Positions 44,620 through 56,966 of a DNA stretch of 64,000 bases are shown piece after piece (the stretch's first letter is position 1; every line of letters starts with the position of its first letter). Where the stretch lies: assembly GCA_019426215.1 (NCBI GenBank), contig CM033400.1:14306568-14370567 (forward strand), read 5' to 3'. The notes under the pieces were generated by a model that was not told where the DNA came from, ran no database searches, and was given only the letters and a program-made list of their open reading frames with translations. A program made the position numbers and the translations under genes. The stretch comes from Buddleja alternifolia. Lineage: Eukaryota > Streptophyta > Magnoliopsida > Lamiales > Scrophulariaceae.

Positions 44620-46569
44620 TGTGACACCAGAGTTTTCTAAATACTAACCTACTTAGTAATCCGATTATTAGTAGCATACTTTATAGAATATTACTTGATT
44701 TAATATGTAATAATAATACTACTTACATACCCGAGGATTATTCGAATAAGTGGATGGACTTAAGCATCAATTTGCATCCATGTCGGGCCTTAAATATTAA
44801 TGTGTTTGTTTAGGGATATGAGGAAAAATAAGGAGAAGAAGAAGAATTTCCAATGAAGCCCTCACCACCCCTATATATGCACCCCTATCTTGCTCCTCAT
44901 ATCTCCTCTCATTCACTCAAGTATTACATGCTCCAAAATAGATTTCATCCCCATTTTCATCTCATTTTTACTACCAAAAACCATTCAAGAAACCATGGAA
45001 AGAGAAAGCTCAACCCACAACATAGAAACCACATTTTTCCAAGCAATTTTAGCACAAAAATTTCCAGCACTGGCAATGCTGGTATTTTCAAGTTTTGAGG
45101 CACCAAATGATGTCCAAATTGAGTGTTCTTTAGCTCAAATTCTTTGCAAGACGACGAGGAACAACAATATTGAATCTGGATAAGTGATGGGTAAGTTGTC
45201 TTAGCATTAACCTTTGGTTATTTGCAATTAAGTATGTATCATATGGGGAATTAAAATTCAGATAACTTGATAGGTTCGTCCTCAACAACACTATTTGAGG
45301 AAACATAATTTGACAAGTTGGTAGAGTTGGAGATTCACTCAGTGACGATTCTAAGTAGCTTGAAAGTGTACCGCGAGTTGCCTCGCAAAACTATATTTAT
45401 ATGTCTTTCAAAATTGGAAGGAAGTTTTACTACGTCCTATATATATTTATATGTAATTTGTCATGGATTTACCGTTATCAAATAAATTGATTTCAATGTT
45501 TTTCAAATAATATCAAAAGTACTTTTTCTAAACCATTGCATTGTACATTTTTCCAAAGTCATGAATCGTTTTAAATGCATATTTTGGAGAAAATGATTTC
45601 CAAGAAAATATATCTTCAACACACGTTTGACACTCATTCACTAAAATTGACTGATTATTGTATCATGAACCAAAAGGCCACTACTGCATCAAATGTGAAA
45701 TTATGTGATTGCATATTATATATGGTTGAGTGTTGGGCCCAAGTTCCGGGCGCGGATAGGGCTAGGGTTCAGCTAGACAGGCACAGGTATGCGGTCTTAA
45801 AACAGTTCTTTCCACTGCCAAATCCCAACACCCAAAGACTGAGTGTTCTGAGGGTGAGTAGGTCGTAGGAATTGAATTGTGGCATTCCTGGGATATGACC
45901 AAACGGGCTTCGCGAGCCTAAGTGGGGAGGCCTAAGGTGATGGATTTTAAGCCGATTGTTCAGGGATGACAAAGAAAAAGCAGCGGGACCCAAAGTCCTA
46001 TGAACAAAGTCATCGGATGCGATGCTACTGCTAACATGGCCCCTACTGCTTGTTGTAAAGTTTACTGTAACTGCCTATTGATTGAATGCATATACTAAGT
46101 GTTTATACTAAAGTTTTGGTGTCATATCACCAATTGCTTAACTGCTATCATGAACGCAAACTTCATTTCAACTATTTCAATGATTTTCTGAAAAATAAAA
46201 ACTATTATTGATTTCACCTCATTAACTTATGATTTTGGGTCTAGAAACTATTTTAAGCACCTTTCACACAAACACTGGAGCTCACTAAGCCTTTGCTTAC
46301 CTATTTCACTTTCTTCCTTCCAGTTAGAGATGAGTTGAGCAATAAGACTGGCTTGGAGGATCATGAGTGTAGGCGTGGACAATCCTAGAGGTGAGTATTG
46401 CAGATTGAGCCTTGAATATTAAGTTACTTAATATGTTTGGTTGACGTTAGGGCCGTGACCCTACTAGATAAATTGTCGAAGTATGTCAGATTTTGGATTG
46501 GACTATTTAATTGAAATGTTCATGCTTTTAGTTTAGGCCGCTTTCAAGGCTAAAAATTGGGGTGTGACA
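44620..46569 (+). repeat. 5' LTR of the LARD-like element
   Basis: 1950 bp, TGTGACACCAGAG to GGGGTGTGACA. It keeps the TATA box (TATATATG at 44872-44879). Relative to the 2797-bp solo copy it lacks several hundred bp after about 45200. Confidence 0.9.
44872..44879 (+). promoter_or_regulatory. TATA box of the LARD-family LTR
   Basis: CCCCTATATATGCACCCCTAT. The solo LTR has CTATATATAG at the matching place (60227-60236); LTR2 has lost it. Confidence 0.6.
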
Positions 46570-46572
46570 GAG

Positions 46573-46584
46573 TGGTATCAGAGC
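46573..46584 (+). other. Primer binding site of the LARD-like element (tRNA-iMet)
   Basis: TGGTATCAGAGC, three bases after the LTR end. Confidence 0.92.
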
Positions 46585-49500
46585 TTGGGCTGGTGCCTAA
46601 GCTATACAGGGATAAGATGTTCGAACTGTGGAGAATAATGGGTTCTAAGTTAAGCTAATAATATTGAAGATGAATTATTGATAAGTTGTTAGTTCGGCGA
46701 TGTAGAACTGTGATACATCAATGCTTTGGACCCATTTGATATGTGTTTCCACTAAGCCAAGATGAGTTCCTTGGATTCAAATGGTAATTTGGAGAACGAC
46801 ATGTTATACTTAGTTACTAGAAAATTATAAGTTGCATTAGATTGAAGATAATTCAGATATTCTGGATAAACAATAGAGTAAGTATTCAAGGATTGAAATA
46901 AAATCGAAGTTTAGATTTTAGTATGAATTCGAATAGAAAGTATTACAGTATGGTGTTAATAGTTATTGTTATTATCATGATGAGAGCATTGAATCATTTC
47001 ATCTCATTGGACTCATATAGTCCCTCGGCTTTAGATCGTGCTCCCCGCTCTTTACCCTTTAGGGCAAAATGTCGTTTACTTATTCAATAAAGCATAAGTA
47101 CCTTGTTGTTCCTTTCCAAATGGGTTCCTATCACGTAAGACAATCGATATTATCGATTATCCATTTGTTTGCGAAGCTAAGCTAGAGTTGCAGAGGCTAA
47201 TCTAGAAGAATCGCAGTGGGTGATAGCATTAAGACGATGACAGCTTCTATTACGAGGAAGAGAATTAAGATGACTTTTGGAGGCGACTTTGCATGGTAAA
47301 TAATGCTCCGTATTGAAGAATGAATGCCCATCGAGTCGTACAACCCCACTTCAATGTTAAGTCAGAAAGAGTTGACATAGTGAATCCAGATTGCTTCATT
47401 TCGTCCTGTTAAACTATTCAATCTGTTGTCTTGTAACGATCGTGTGAACTGAGAGGTAAATGAGTTAGGAAGGAACTTTTAGGCTGATTCTCCTTGCTTT
47501 ATAGAAGACGAAGGATTTCTATTTGCCAACAAAGATTTACTTTTCCCTATCTCTTTCTCGTACCTCTGTTGAAACAAATTTTTTATGGATTCATGCTTCT
47601 TTATTATGGTTGGGAATCTAGTAAACTCCATTATTGAAAGTTATGTTCCTTTCATGATTGAGAAACTCTCGTATTCGGAGTTCTTTATGTTCATAATTTC
47701 ATTGTAGAGAGTTTCGTTCCTTGGAATTTAATTTTATATCCACTCTTTGGAAACCTCTTGACATTTTGTTCTATAACTATTCATAAGTTCGAATACCTGT
47801 TGAGTTGTTAACCTTTGAGACGGATTCACTCTTATTATAGACTCTTCATTTTGAATTACATTTTCTATTCTACTCCAACTGTTGAGACATAATAATTCTC
47901 TCTTAATTCGCAATGTCTCTTGATTCCTTTATGTGAAAATTGATGTTTGACTATATTTATGATACTCAATTGACCAATCCTCTCATAAAACCTTGAGCTT
48001 GTAGCTATTTACATTACTCTCATTCATTTTTTATACTCTTCTCGATAAACTGTTGCTTAATCCATTTACATTGAGTAAATCTTTGAATCCATCGATCTTT
48101 CAGCTCTACGTTAGACTTATCTTTCGTATTTATTCTTGAAGCTCATCCAAAAAGTCCCTTATTTTTTGAATATTGGGACAACAACAATTTTCATTTTAGA
48201 TCCTTGCTATATCATATAAGGTATGCATTTGCCAATTGAATTACTTATTTCTAATATTGATCACATATTAAACCACTTTTCCTTGCAAACATTTTTGGCT
48301 CTTCAATTTATCTATGAAAGTGTTATTTACATTCTATATTTATCTTTCATCGATTTTATTTATTTGAGATTGTTTGTAACCACTTTTGGCCAATAGATTA
48401 TTCTTTGAGGACGGTTCAATTTTATCACAGAATCGTCATTTTAAGTCGCGATTTCACTCTACTCCTATTATTGACTCCTTATAATTGTCTTTTACTAGTT
48501 GTACCCCTTGCTCATCCATCTATTATTTGACAATAAGGTTTAACATTTGTCTATATTCGAATTACAAATCATCTTTTGTGAGATCTTGAATTTGCAGCCA
48601 TATCATTTTAAATGTATGCTTCTTGGATACTCTCTTGCATTGAATTTGTCTCCATTCAAGAATTTCAATATTGTCATCCTATATCCATACTCCTAATTGA
48701 TCTAAACACCTACATTTTGGTCTCGTTATCTATAAACTTCTCCAAATTGAATCATTTTCGTTCGTTCAGTTTGAGGTTAAGCAATTCACTTTCTAGGATC
48801 ATATGTAATTTGTATTTTCCACTTGACTTGTTTATTTTTAACCTTGTCCATAGTTTAAATCATCTGTTTCGCAACTCCTTGTGCTTCTTCTATTCCCATT
48901 TGTTGAAAAGACATTCATGTTGTAACTTTCGTTTCCTACATGACCTATTTAACATTTGAAATTGGTTGTAACTACTTTGTGTTACAACATATTTAAACGA
49001 CAAATTGATTTATTCTTAAGATACCGCAACATCATTGTAAGCTATTGTACGTATGACAAATTTGATTTTGAAAATAAATAAATCCACATACTACCATTCA
49101 AAGACCTCTACAACTTTGAGATCTTCAACGTATTTTTGATTATTCAATGTCTCAGTTATTACCAATTTTTTTTTAATTACTCAATTATTCATCTTGCGAA
49201 ATCTTGAATTCTTATTTTTGGAACTTTAGTGCTTCTTCCCTTTAAACTAACTGTCACTTCAATTTTGTAATGTATGATCACCTTTATTTGGAGTTATTCT
49301 CGAGGCCCAAGCTACATCATTTACCTTTCTGGGAAATCTCTTAACGATTGATATAGTTGGCTGGCATTGGTATAAGTGAGTAGTCATTTCACTTACGAAA
49401 CTAGGCATGAGAGAAAAATATCACGATGGAAAGCTTTATGGGTGACAATTGAAGACTCAAGCAAAGCAACTATCAAGGGAACTAGTAGATATGTCGGCAC

Positions 49501-50041
49501 TCAATTTCCTTTAGTGAAGCAAGAAGGCAGTTATAGTTCTGAGATTTTCTATCCATGAATCTTGCGATTTCAATATTAAAGCTTTTAGAAGATCTACATA
49601 TCTTGCACTCCTAGGGATACAAGACATAATCAACAACATCGAAATCATCAAATAGAGAATTTGAAAACACTGACTCATTGGAAGAACCACGTACACAATT
49701 GAATCAGAGAGCTAGAAATCAAAAGTCGGTGACCAAGACCTCTTCAAGGTGTCATCTAGAGAAGGAGTCAAGAAGATTGAAAGAGGGAATCTTCAATTCT
49801 GATATTTAAGAACGTTTTTAACTTTTGATTATATCAAGAAAGTGCGTATAAGCTCAAGTTCGTTAAAATCAGCGTTTTAAAAAAAATTATCAACGATTGA
49901 GAAATATTAGATCTGGTGATTGTTAGTTTAACGAGAGATAAGTGGTTATATAAAGAACATCATGAAGTCTATGGATCTTGCTATAGTGGATTAGATATGA
50001 TGTGGCATGAAACTATTGGAATTTCGGGACCAAATTTTTTT
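46585..50041 (+). other. Non-coding interior of the LARD-like element
   Basis: About 3.5 kb, T-rich on the plus strand, with stops in all frames and no retroelement motif on either strand that I could find. Nothing else is recognisable. Confidence 0.75.
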
Positions 50042-50056
50042 AGGGGGGGGGGGGAG
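50042..50056 (+). other. Polypurine tract of the LARD-like element
   Basis: AGGGGGGGGGGGGAG directly before the LTR start TGTGACACC. Confidence 0.88.
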
Positions 50057-53000
50057 TGTGACACCAGAGTTTTCTAAATACTAACCTATTTAGTAATCCG
50101 ATGATTAGTAGCATAATGTTTAGAATATTACTTGATTTAATATGTAATAATAATAGTACTTACATACCCAAGGATTATTCGAATAAGTGGATGGACCTAA
50201 ACATCAATTTGCATCCATGTGGGGCCTTAAAGATTAATATGTTTGTTTAGGGATATGAGAAAAAATAAGGAGAAGAAGAAGAATTTGCAATGAAGCACTC
50301 ACCACCCCTATCTTGCTCCTCATTTCTCCTCTCATTCACTCAATTGCCAAAGCACCCCTTTTTCTATGCTCTGATTATGCATGCAAAATAATATTTAGGA
50401 TCCTTATTTAGTGTAGATATGTTGAATGGTAAAGTTTGTTGAAAATTGATGAGGAAATAGTCCAGAATGGCCATCAAATGACCTATGCGAGTATGCTATT
50501 TTGATTACCAGAAACTATCAATCATGTTTCATTGTTTTGTAATACCCCTTATTTTGGTTCTATGGTAAATTCAAGATAACCAATTGTCAGCTCTTTGAAT
50601 TTAGATGTTGTTAGTGGTAAGAGTTTCCAAAATCCTTGGTGTAATGTGAATGGAAAGTTGATTTGCCTACAAGGTGGCATGATGTGTCTAAATCTGGCAA
50701 TTTCGGAATGTTGAGTTTGAAGGGATGATTTATCCTTTTCAATCTGGTTCTTGAGATGAAATTTAGATTCTAAGAATTCTTAGTTATTTGAGAATCTATG
50801 GATATTAAGTTTAGTTATCGATTGGAATGTTAAAGGGACGAACAAAGGATAATGGCGGAGGCGCGAGACAATTAAAGGAGGCACACGGTGAAGCGATCTG
50901 GTGTAATCTTGTTCACGAATGAACAATGGAGGTTTTCAACTTCTTGGATCCGAGCTATACATAGTATTGAAGTTGGATAATTGTTGGGTAAGTTGTCTTA
51001 GCACTAACCTTGGTTATTTGCAATTAAGTGTGTATCATATTGGGAATTAGAATTCAGATAACTTGATTATGTAAGTGCAGTAGTGATTACGTTCTTATTT
51101 GGAATAGGTTCGTTCTCAACAACAATATTTGAGGAAACACAATTTGACAAGTTGGTAGAGTTGGAGATTCGTGACACGCTAAAAGCTAACGTGCTATGAT
51201 AGCAAGTGCACTAGACGTGTGTAGTAATAAGTGGACAAAAAGTCCGGGTTGTCGAACCACAAGGACTTGAATTCTAGTTAATGATTTTCGATAAAAGATA
51301 AGACAATTAAAGTAAAGTGCAAGAAAAAGATTAAACAAACGAAGAACCAAAGAGAAACGTACTATAAATTTAATCTCACGTATGATAAAATGACTAAGGC
51401 ACATGCTACAACCGAATCTACTCGTCAATATATATGAGCTACTCTTCGAATTATTAGACTCCTATTGCTTTGGTGGAAACTCCTAAATTAACTATTACCC
51501 GATGTCTCGGCACATAATAATCCTATGATTAATTGACGGTTCTCTAAATATGTCTATCCGAGAATCTAATCAAAAATCACGCATTAACGTTCTAGAGCTT
51601 CCCCGAACGAATCCGGCTAACAACACCCGGGAATCTTTACCTATTTCTAGGGCAATCCCTCATTTGTTTCGGATGATGTGTTAATTCTCTTGCACCCTAA
51701 TCTATTTTCTCTCGAACAACTAGATTAGGCAAGATAGCAAGCATATGGTGATCAAACACATGATTGGAATAAAAGCATAGAATTAACACACAAAGCAATA
51801 GGAGGATTAATACAAAGAGCAACTTCACATATATTGATTCATAAATTTGGCCTTCACATGGCCTTAGTTCTACAATATTAGCCTCTCATCAAAGCCTTAA
51901 GAAAATCTAATACAAACATATACATACTCATGGAAATAAACATGTAAATGCAAATAATTAAAACTCCCTCAATTGATTGATGATGGATCTTTGCTCTCTT
52001 GATCTTCAATCCTTAGCTCCTCTCTCTTTGTTCCCCTCCAAAAGTGATGAAGAAATGGTGATGAGTGAAAAGTGATGGCCAAAATGCCTCCCTCTCTCTC
52101 CTCCTCCCAGATGTCTCGGTCAATTGCTCCAAAAAATGCCTTAAGAAGACCACAACAAATCAGCTCCTAGTGTGTGCCCCCCCCCCCTAGTGTGTCCTCC
52201 ACTACTCTTAAAGTGAGTAGTATAAAATTCCCTAAAGTAGATCTAGTAAGAAACATACTTATGACATCCCTCTCATACATGTGATGACCTCTTGGCTTTA
52301 AATGTTCCATTCCCCCATCAAATGATGATCTTTTGGCTGAAAGGAATCAAATCTCGGATGTGGCCACGCCTAGGCGCTGGAATTATGGCGCTCGGGCGCC
52401 GTCAGCAGAATTATATTTCCTTCATAACTCTCTCCACAAAACTCTGATTTGGATGATTCAAGTCCTCATTTGAAGCTAACACATAGTTCTACAACTTTGT
52501 GGAAGGAAACTTCATCCAATTCGGTCTCTAAACATACGGAAAAAGCGCTCGAACGTGGAAAGTGGTGTAGATACGGCGCCCGGGCGTGGGCAAGATGGCG
52601 CCTAGGCGTAGGGGTGCGTAGCAATTTGGCCTAAACTTGTTTTATACGTCATTTTTCATCCCGTTCTTTGATTGTATCCATTTAAGACCTGAAATCACTT
52701 AATGCACGAATTAAACGCACATGTGGCAAGAATCAAGCGATAAATGAACCTAAGACATAAACGCAAAGGGGCTTAAAAACACGTAAAAATGCCTCTTATC
52801 AATTCGCTCAGTGACGATTCTGAGTAGCTCGGAAGTGTACTGTGAGTTGCCTCGCAAAACTATATTTATCTGTCTTTCAAAACTGGAAAGAAGTTTTAGT
52901 ACGTCCTATATATATTTATATGCAATTTGTCATGGTTTTGCCGTTATCAAATAAATGAATTTCAAATAATATCATAAGTACTTTTTCTAAACCATTGCAT

Positions 53001-54009
53001 TGTACATTTTTCCAAAGTCATGAATCGTTTTAAATGCATATTTTGGAGAAAATGATTTCCAAGAAAGTGTATCTTCAACACACATTTGACACTTATTCAC
53101 TAAAACTGATTGATTGTTGTGTCATTAGCGAAAAGACCACTATTGCATCAAATGTGAAATTATGTGATTGCATATTGTAGATGGTTGAGCGCCGGGCCCA
53201 AGTGTCGAACGCGGATAGGGCTAGGTTTCGGCTGGACAGGCATGGGCCTACGGTCTTAAAACGGTTCCCGCTATCCACGGCCAAATCCCAACACCCAAAG
53301 ACAGAGTGTTCTTAGGGTGAGTGGGTCATAGGAATTGAATTGTGGCATTTCTGGGATATTACCAAATGGGCTTCGGGAACCTAAGTGGGGAGGCATAAGG
53401 TGATGGCTTTTAAGTAGAATTGTTCGGGGGTGACAAGAAAAAAACAGCTGGACCCAAAGTGCTATGAGCAAAGTCATCGGACGCGATGCTATTGCTAACA
53501 TGGCCCCCTACTACTTAAATGTGAAATGTAAAGTTTGTTGTAACTGCCTATTGATTGAATGAATATACTAAGTGTTTGTACTAAAGTTTTGGTGACGTAT
53601 CACCTATTGCTTAACTGTTATCATGAATGCAAATTTCATTTTAACTATTTCAATGATTTTCTGAAAAATAAAAACTATTATTGATTTCACCTCATTAACT
53701 TACGATTTTGGGTCTAATAACTATTTTAAGCACCTTTCACACGAACACTGGAGCTTACTAAGCCTTTGCTTACGTATTTCACTTTCTTCCTTCCAGTTAG
53801 AGGTGAGTTGAGCAATGAGACTGGCTTGGAGGATCATGAGTGTAGACATGGACAATCCTAAAGGTGAGTATTGCAGATTGAGCCATGAATAGTAAGTTAC
53901 TTAATATGTTTGGTTGACGTTAGGGCCGTGACCTTACTAGATAAATGGTCGAAGTAAGTTAGTGCTTTTAGTTTAAGCCGCTTTCAGGGCTAAAAATCAG
54001 GGCATGACA
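50057..54009 (+). repeat. 3' LTR of the LARD-like element, with a nested Athila solo LTR
   Basis: LTR parts are 50057-51171 and 52807-54009. It has a 16-bp deletion near 50305 that removes the TATA box. It keeps a stretch missing from the 5' LTR. Confidence 0.9.
51172..52801 (-). mobile_element. Athila solo LTR, 1630 bp
   Basis: On the minus strand it reads TGATAAGAGGCA to TTTTAGCGTGTCA. An exact target duplication, ATTCG, stands at 51167-51171 and 52802-52806. The unoccupied site is seen in the 5' LTR of the host element at 45335-45350 (GAGATTCACTCAGTG). Two differences from 5329-7002 were seen over about 235 bases. Confidence 0.97.
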
Positions 54010-54850
54010 AGACATCACTAATATTGCGGAGGAAATGTATCAAGTCCCCCTCAAGTGCCGACTCCAGGGAAGTGCCAACCTTAGTTTTCTTCTCAGGATT
54101 ACCCATGACTAACTCTACTGTCCTCAGGCTCTCGGCAGCCTCTCCCCGTCTGTCGCTTTCATCTTTCACCTTTTTACTGGCGTTGCCCTCTACTTGGGCT
54201 ACCATGTTAATTTCTATGAGCTTAGGCTCAACTTCAAGCTCCACGTCTCTTCGCTTACTATTGAGTAAAGCTAAGGCATTGGAGCAGTAGTACTCCCTGG
54301 CCAGATGCTTATCTCCTACGACTTCCACAGTTCCGCAGGGAGTTGGGAACTTAACCTTTGAGTAGAAGGTGAAAATAGCAACTCGAAAGAGATTTAAGCT
54401 CGGCCTCCCTAGTATAACATTATAGTCAGAGGGGGCTTTCACCACTAAGAACTTCACATCCTTGGTCATACGCTGAGTGAGCATACCTAATGATAAAGGC
54501 AAGGTCACCTCTCCTAATGCATCTACTGCTTTGCCAGTGAAGCCAATAAGTTGGGTTTTCACCGCCTGAACTTTGGCTCCACCACTCGACAGCTGCGTGA
54601 AGGTGTCGAAGAAGATAAGATTTGCAAAGCTTCCATTATCACCGAGAACCTTACATACCCATGAATCAGTGATGGTGACGGAGATCACTAAAGCTTCGTT
54701 CTTAGAGGGGATTCGATTTTCCAAATCTGGAGCTCCGAACGTAATGCTTTGTGTCTCATGCACTATGTGTCGAGTCAGAGGCCACCACAGGGGACATATG
54801 ACTAATAATCTCATTTACCCTCTTTACAAGGGGGATTCACTATTGGTGCC
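54010..54850 (-). pseudogene. Tat-like gypsy protease region
   Basis: Upstream half of the split element. The translation shows the protease with DNGS (GDNGSFANLIFFDTF; aspartate kept), VILGRPSLNLFR, then KFPTPCGTVEVVGD and REYY, a pattern typical of Tat-lineage gag-pol. It runs to FLRNISDV at the LARD insertion, where the RT half continues at 44619. Upstream, gag is almost entirely deleted: only about 150 bp separate this region from the primer site. A frameshift lies near 54815. Confidence 0.88.
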
Positions 54851-54970
54851 CCCTGAGGCACCTGTCGACCGCCTGCGCACACCGTACTTAGCATGCTGCT
54901 GCTATCACCCTGATCACTGATATTACGTACTTGATTCTTAGTCTGCATGCTCAGTGGTTGGATTGAGTTT

Positions 54971-54987
54971 CCCATACACGGCGCCAA
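54971..54987 (-). other. Primer binding site of the Tat-like element
   Basis: TTGGCGCCGTGTATGGG on the minus strand, close to the TTGGCGCCGT primer site usual in plant Tat-type gypsy elements. Confidence 0.75.
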
Positions 54988-54992
54988 TCTGA

Positions 54993-55494
54993 TGATGTTA
55001 AAAATCGCCAGACAGTGGACATCACATGATTGACCACGTGGAATAAGGGAACTGATCCAACTCATGACAAACTAGATTAAATATGTATTAAGTTATAGAC
55101 TGCACTCAGTTACTTCGAGCTACCTATGTACCCAAAGAATATAGGATCAAGTCAGTTCGTAGTTCTTTTGTGGGGTTACTGTCAATAACTAATGAAATTT
55201 TATTGGGGGAGTAGATAATGAGCCTTTCCCAACTCCTCTAAGGTATTATAGGGAGCTCGTAGTGGGCTACAGGTGATGGGCTTAATTATTAATAAGCCAT
55301 CAGGTTTAGACTCCTTGATATTATGGTCTCATAAACAGATAATAAGACCTAATTATCTTTGGTGGGTCTTTCGCCCTTAGGTAGGCTCGTACGGCGGGTT
55401 ATCCACGGATCCTCATCGACGAGTGGAGACCTAACCCAGCTTGGGGGCACATGTAATTACCATATTGCCCTTAGGTATATTTTGGTGCACATCA
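54993..55494 (-). repeat. 5' LTR of the Tat-like gypsy element
   Basis: About 502 bp, bounded by perfect 6-bp inverted ends TGATGT and ACATCA. The element runs leftward into gag and pol. Confidence 0.75.
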
Positions 55495-55700
55495 TACATG
55501 ATTGAAAATAAATATTGTTCGAGTTTCCATCAATTTGAATTTCAAGTACAAATTTTGACAAGGGTTAAACTATAAGAGCCTCAAAATATTCATTAGTGTT
55601 TTTGAAGAACAAAAGCTTTAGACTATGTTTGGATGTATTTCCATTAAGCTTTTTCCATTTTCATTCTCATCGAAAAATGAAAATACACATTTTTCACCAT
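55495..55700. other. Unclassified AT-rich stretch
   Basis: No gene. Contains TGTTTGGATGTATTTCC (55627-55643), like the complement of a phrase at 9430-9447. Confidence 0.5.
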
Positions 55701-55702
55701 TT

Positions 55703-56796
55703 TTAACTATCATATATGTGCACTTTGCCCCCTCGATCAGTTTCGGGCAGCACACAAGAGGCAAGTACTACAAACCGCATAGGTGAGGGGGCAAAGCGCA
55801 CATCACCAGATTTTTTTATCTTTTAAAAATTTTATTAATTTTTTTATTTTTATACTTTTTTTCATTTTTTTATTTATTTTCATGTTTCCGAGTTTTTGAA
55901 TTGTCTTTTTTGTTTTTAGAAAATTATGAATATTTGAATTTATACTTCTTTTCATTGTTTTCTTATTTTCATATTTGAAAATTATTTATTTCAAACCTAG
56001 AAATAATATTTCAAGAAAAATCCAAATATCCCAATACGCATGATTTAAATTGAACGACGAATGGGTAAAAATTTCCCCGAAACTGACCGAGGGGGGTTAA
56101 GTTCATATTAAGAATATTTTAATTTAAAAAAAAAAAAAGAAAATAGAAGATACCCCCCCCCAACCTATGAGTGATGTGCGCTTTGCCCCCTCACTTATGC
56201 AGTTTGTAGCACTTTGCCCCCTGTGTGCTGCCCGAAGCTGACCGAGAGGGCAATGTGCACATATATGATAGTTTAGGATGTTGAGTGCAACTTTTAATAG
56301 TTTGGGGGGCAAAACACACATCACCTCATAGTTTAGGGGGGGGTATCTGCTATTTTCTCTTTTTTAAATTTAAATATTCTTAATATTAACTTAACCTCCC
56401 TCAGTCAGTTTCAGGGAAATTTTTACCCATTCATCATTCAATTTAAATCATGCGTATTAGGATTTATTTGGATTTTTCTTGAAATATTATTTCTAGGTTT
56501 GAAATAAATAATTTTTAAATATGAAAAGAAGTATAAATTCAAATATTCATAATTTTCTAAAAACAAAAAAAAACAATCCAAAAATCCGAAAATATGAAAA
56601 TAAATAAAAAAAATGAGAAAAAGTATTAAAAATAAAAAAAAAATTAAAAATAAAAAAATTAATAAAAATTTTAAAAGATAAAAAAATCTGGTGATGTGCG
56701 CTTTGCCCCCTAACCTATGCGGTTTCTAGCACTTTGCCCCCTGTGTGCTGCCCGAAGCTGATCGAGGGGGCAAAGTGCACATATATGATAGTTTAG
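55703..56796. repeat. Large inverted repeat, MITE-like, about 400-bp arms
   Basis: The left arm (55703-56127) is complementary to the right arm (56370-56796), for example GTGCACTTTGCCCCCTCGATC against its complement at 56762-56782. Between the arms is a smaller element (56149-56347) with its own terminal inverted repeats. Right of 56796 a further copy of the same terminal phrase occurs. No transposase. Confidence 0.85.
56149..56347. mobile_element. MITE-like unit, 199 bp
   Basis: Starts GATACCCCCCCCCAACC and ends TTTAGGGGGGGGTATC. Inner parts TGATGTGCGCTTTGCCCCC and GGGGGCAAAACACACATCA are also inverted. It is flanked by AATAGAA and TGCTATT, extending the terminal repeat. Confidence 0.75.
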
Positions 56797-56966
56797 GGTG
56801 TTGAGTGCAACTTTTAATAGTTTGGGGGGGGGGGGCAAAGTGAACATCACTTAATAGTTTGGGGGGGTATCTGCTATTTTCTCTTAAATCATTCTTGATT
56901 TAATCAAACCATGTATTATTGGACTAAGTAGTTTGGAGGGCAAAGCGCACATCACCTCAAAGTGCA
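56797..56966. repeat. MITE terminal copy and joint to block K
   Basis: GGGGCAAAGTGAACATCAC and GGGGGGGTATCTGCTATTTTC repeat the MITE end. An inverted scrap of block K (ATTCTTGATTTAATC at 56890, complement of about 10735) follows, so the insertion was accompanied by a local inversion. Confidence 0.6.

Larger units (their letters stand above)
44620..54009 (+). mobile_element. LARD-like non-autonomous LTR element
   Basis: LTR 44620-46569, primer site, 3.5-kb interior, polypurine tract, LTR 50057-54009, with a 5-bp target duplication. The interior has no recognisable gag or pol. All sequences needed in cis are there, so it must have used proteins of another element. It is inserted in Tat-like gypsy pol. 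A third family member is the solo LTR at 57683-60479. LTR end TGTGACA followed by GAG and the primer site resembles chromovirus-type gypsy elements, which could be the helper. Confidence 0.88.

Noticed and set aside
44853..45183. Two overlapping open frames in the LARD LTR
   Set aside because: They are within an LTR, overlap each other and are not kept in the related LTRs.
45575..45868. Open frame, with similar ones at 53093 and 58331
   Set aside because: The recurrence is due to LTR copies; lengths and frames differ between them and no protein motif is seen.
46585..50041. Host gene or hidden pol in the LARD interior
   Set aside because: Both strands were read for retroelement motifs and long frames; none was found.
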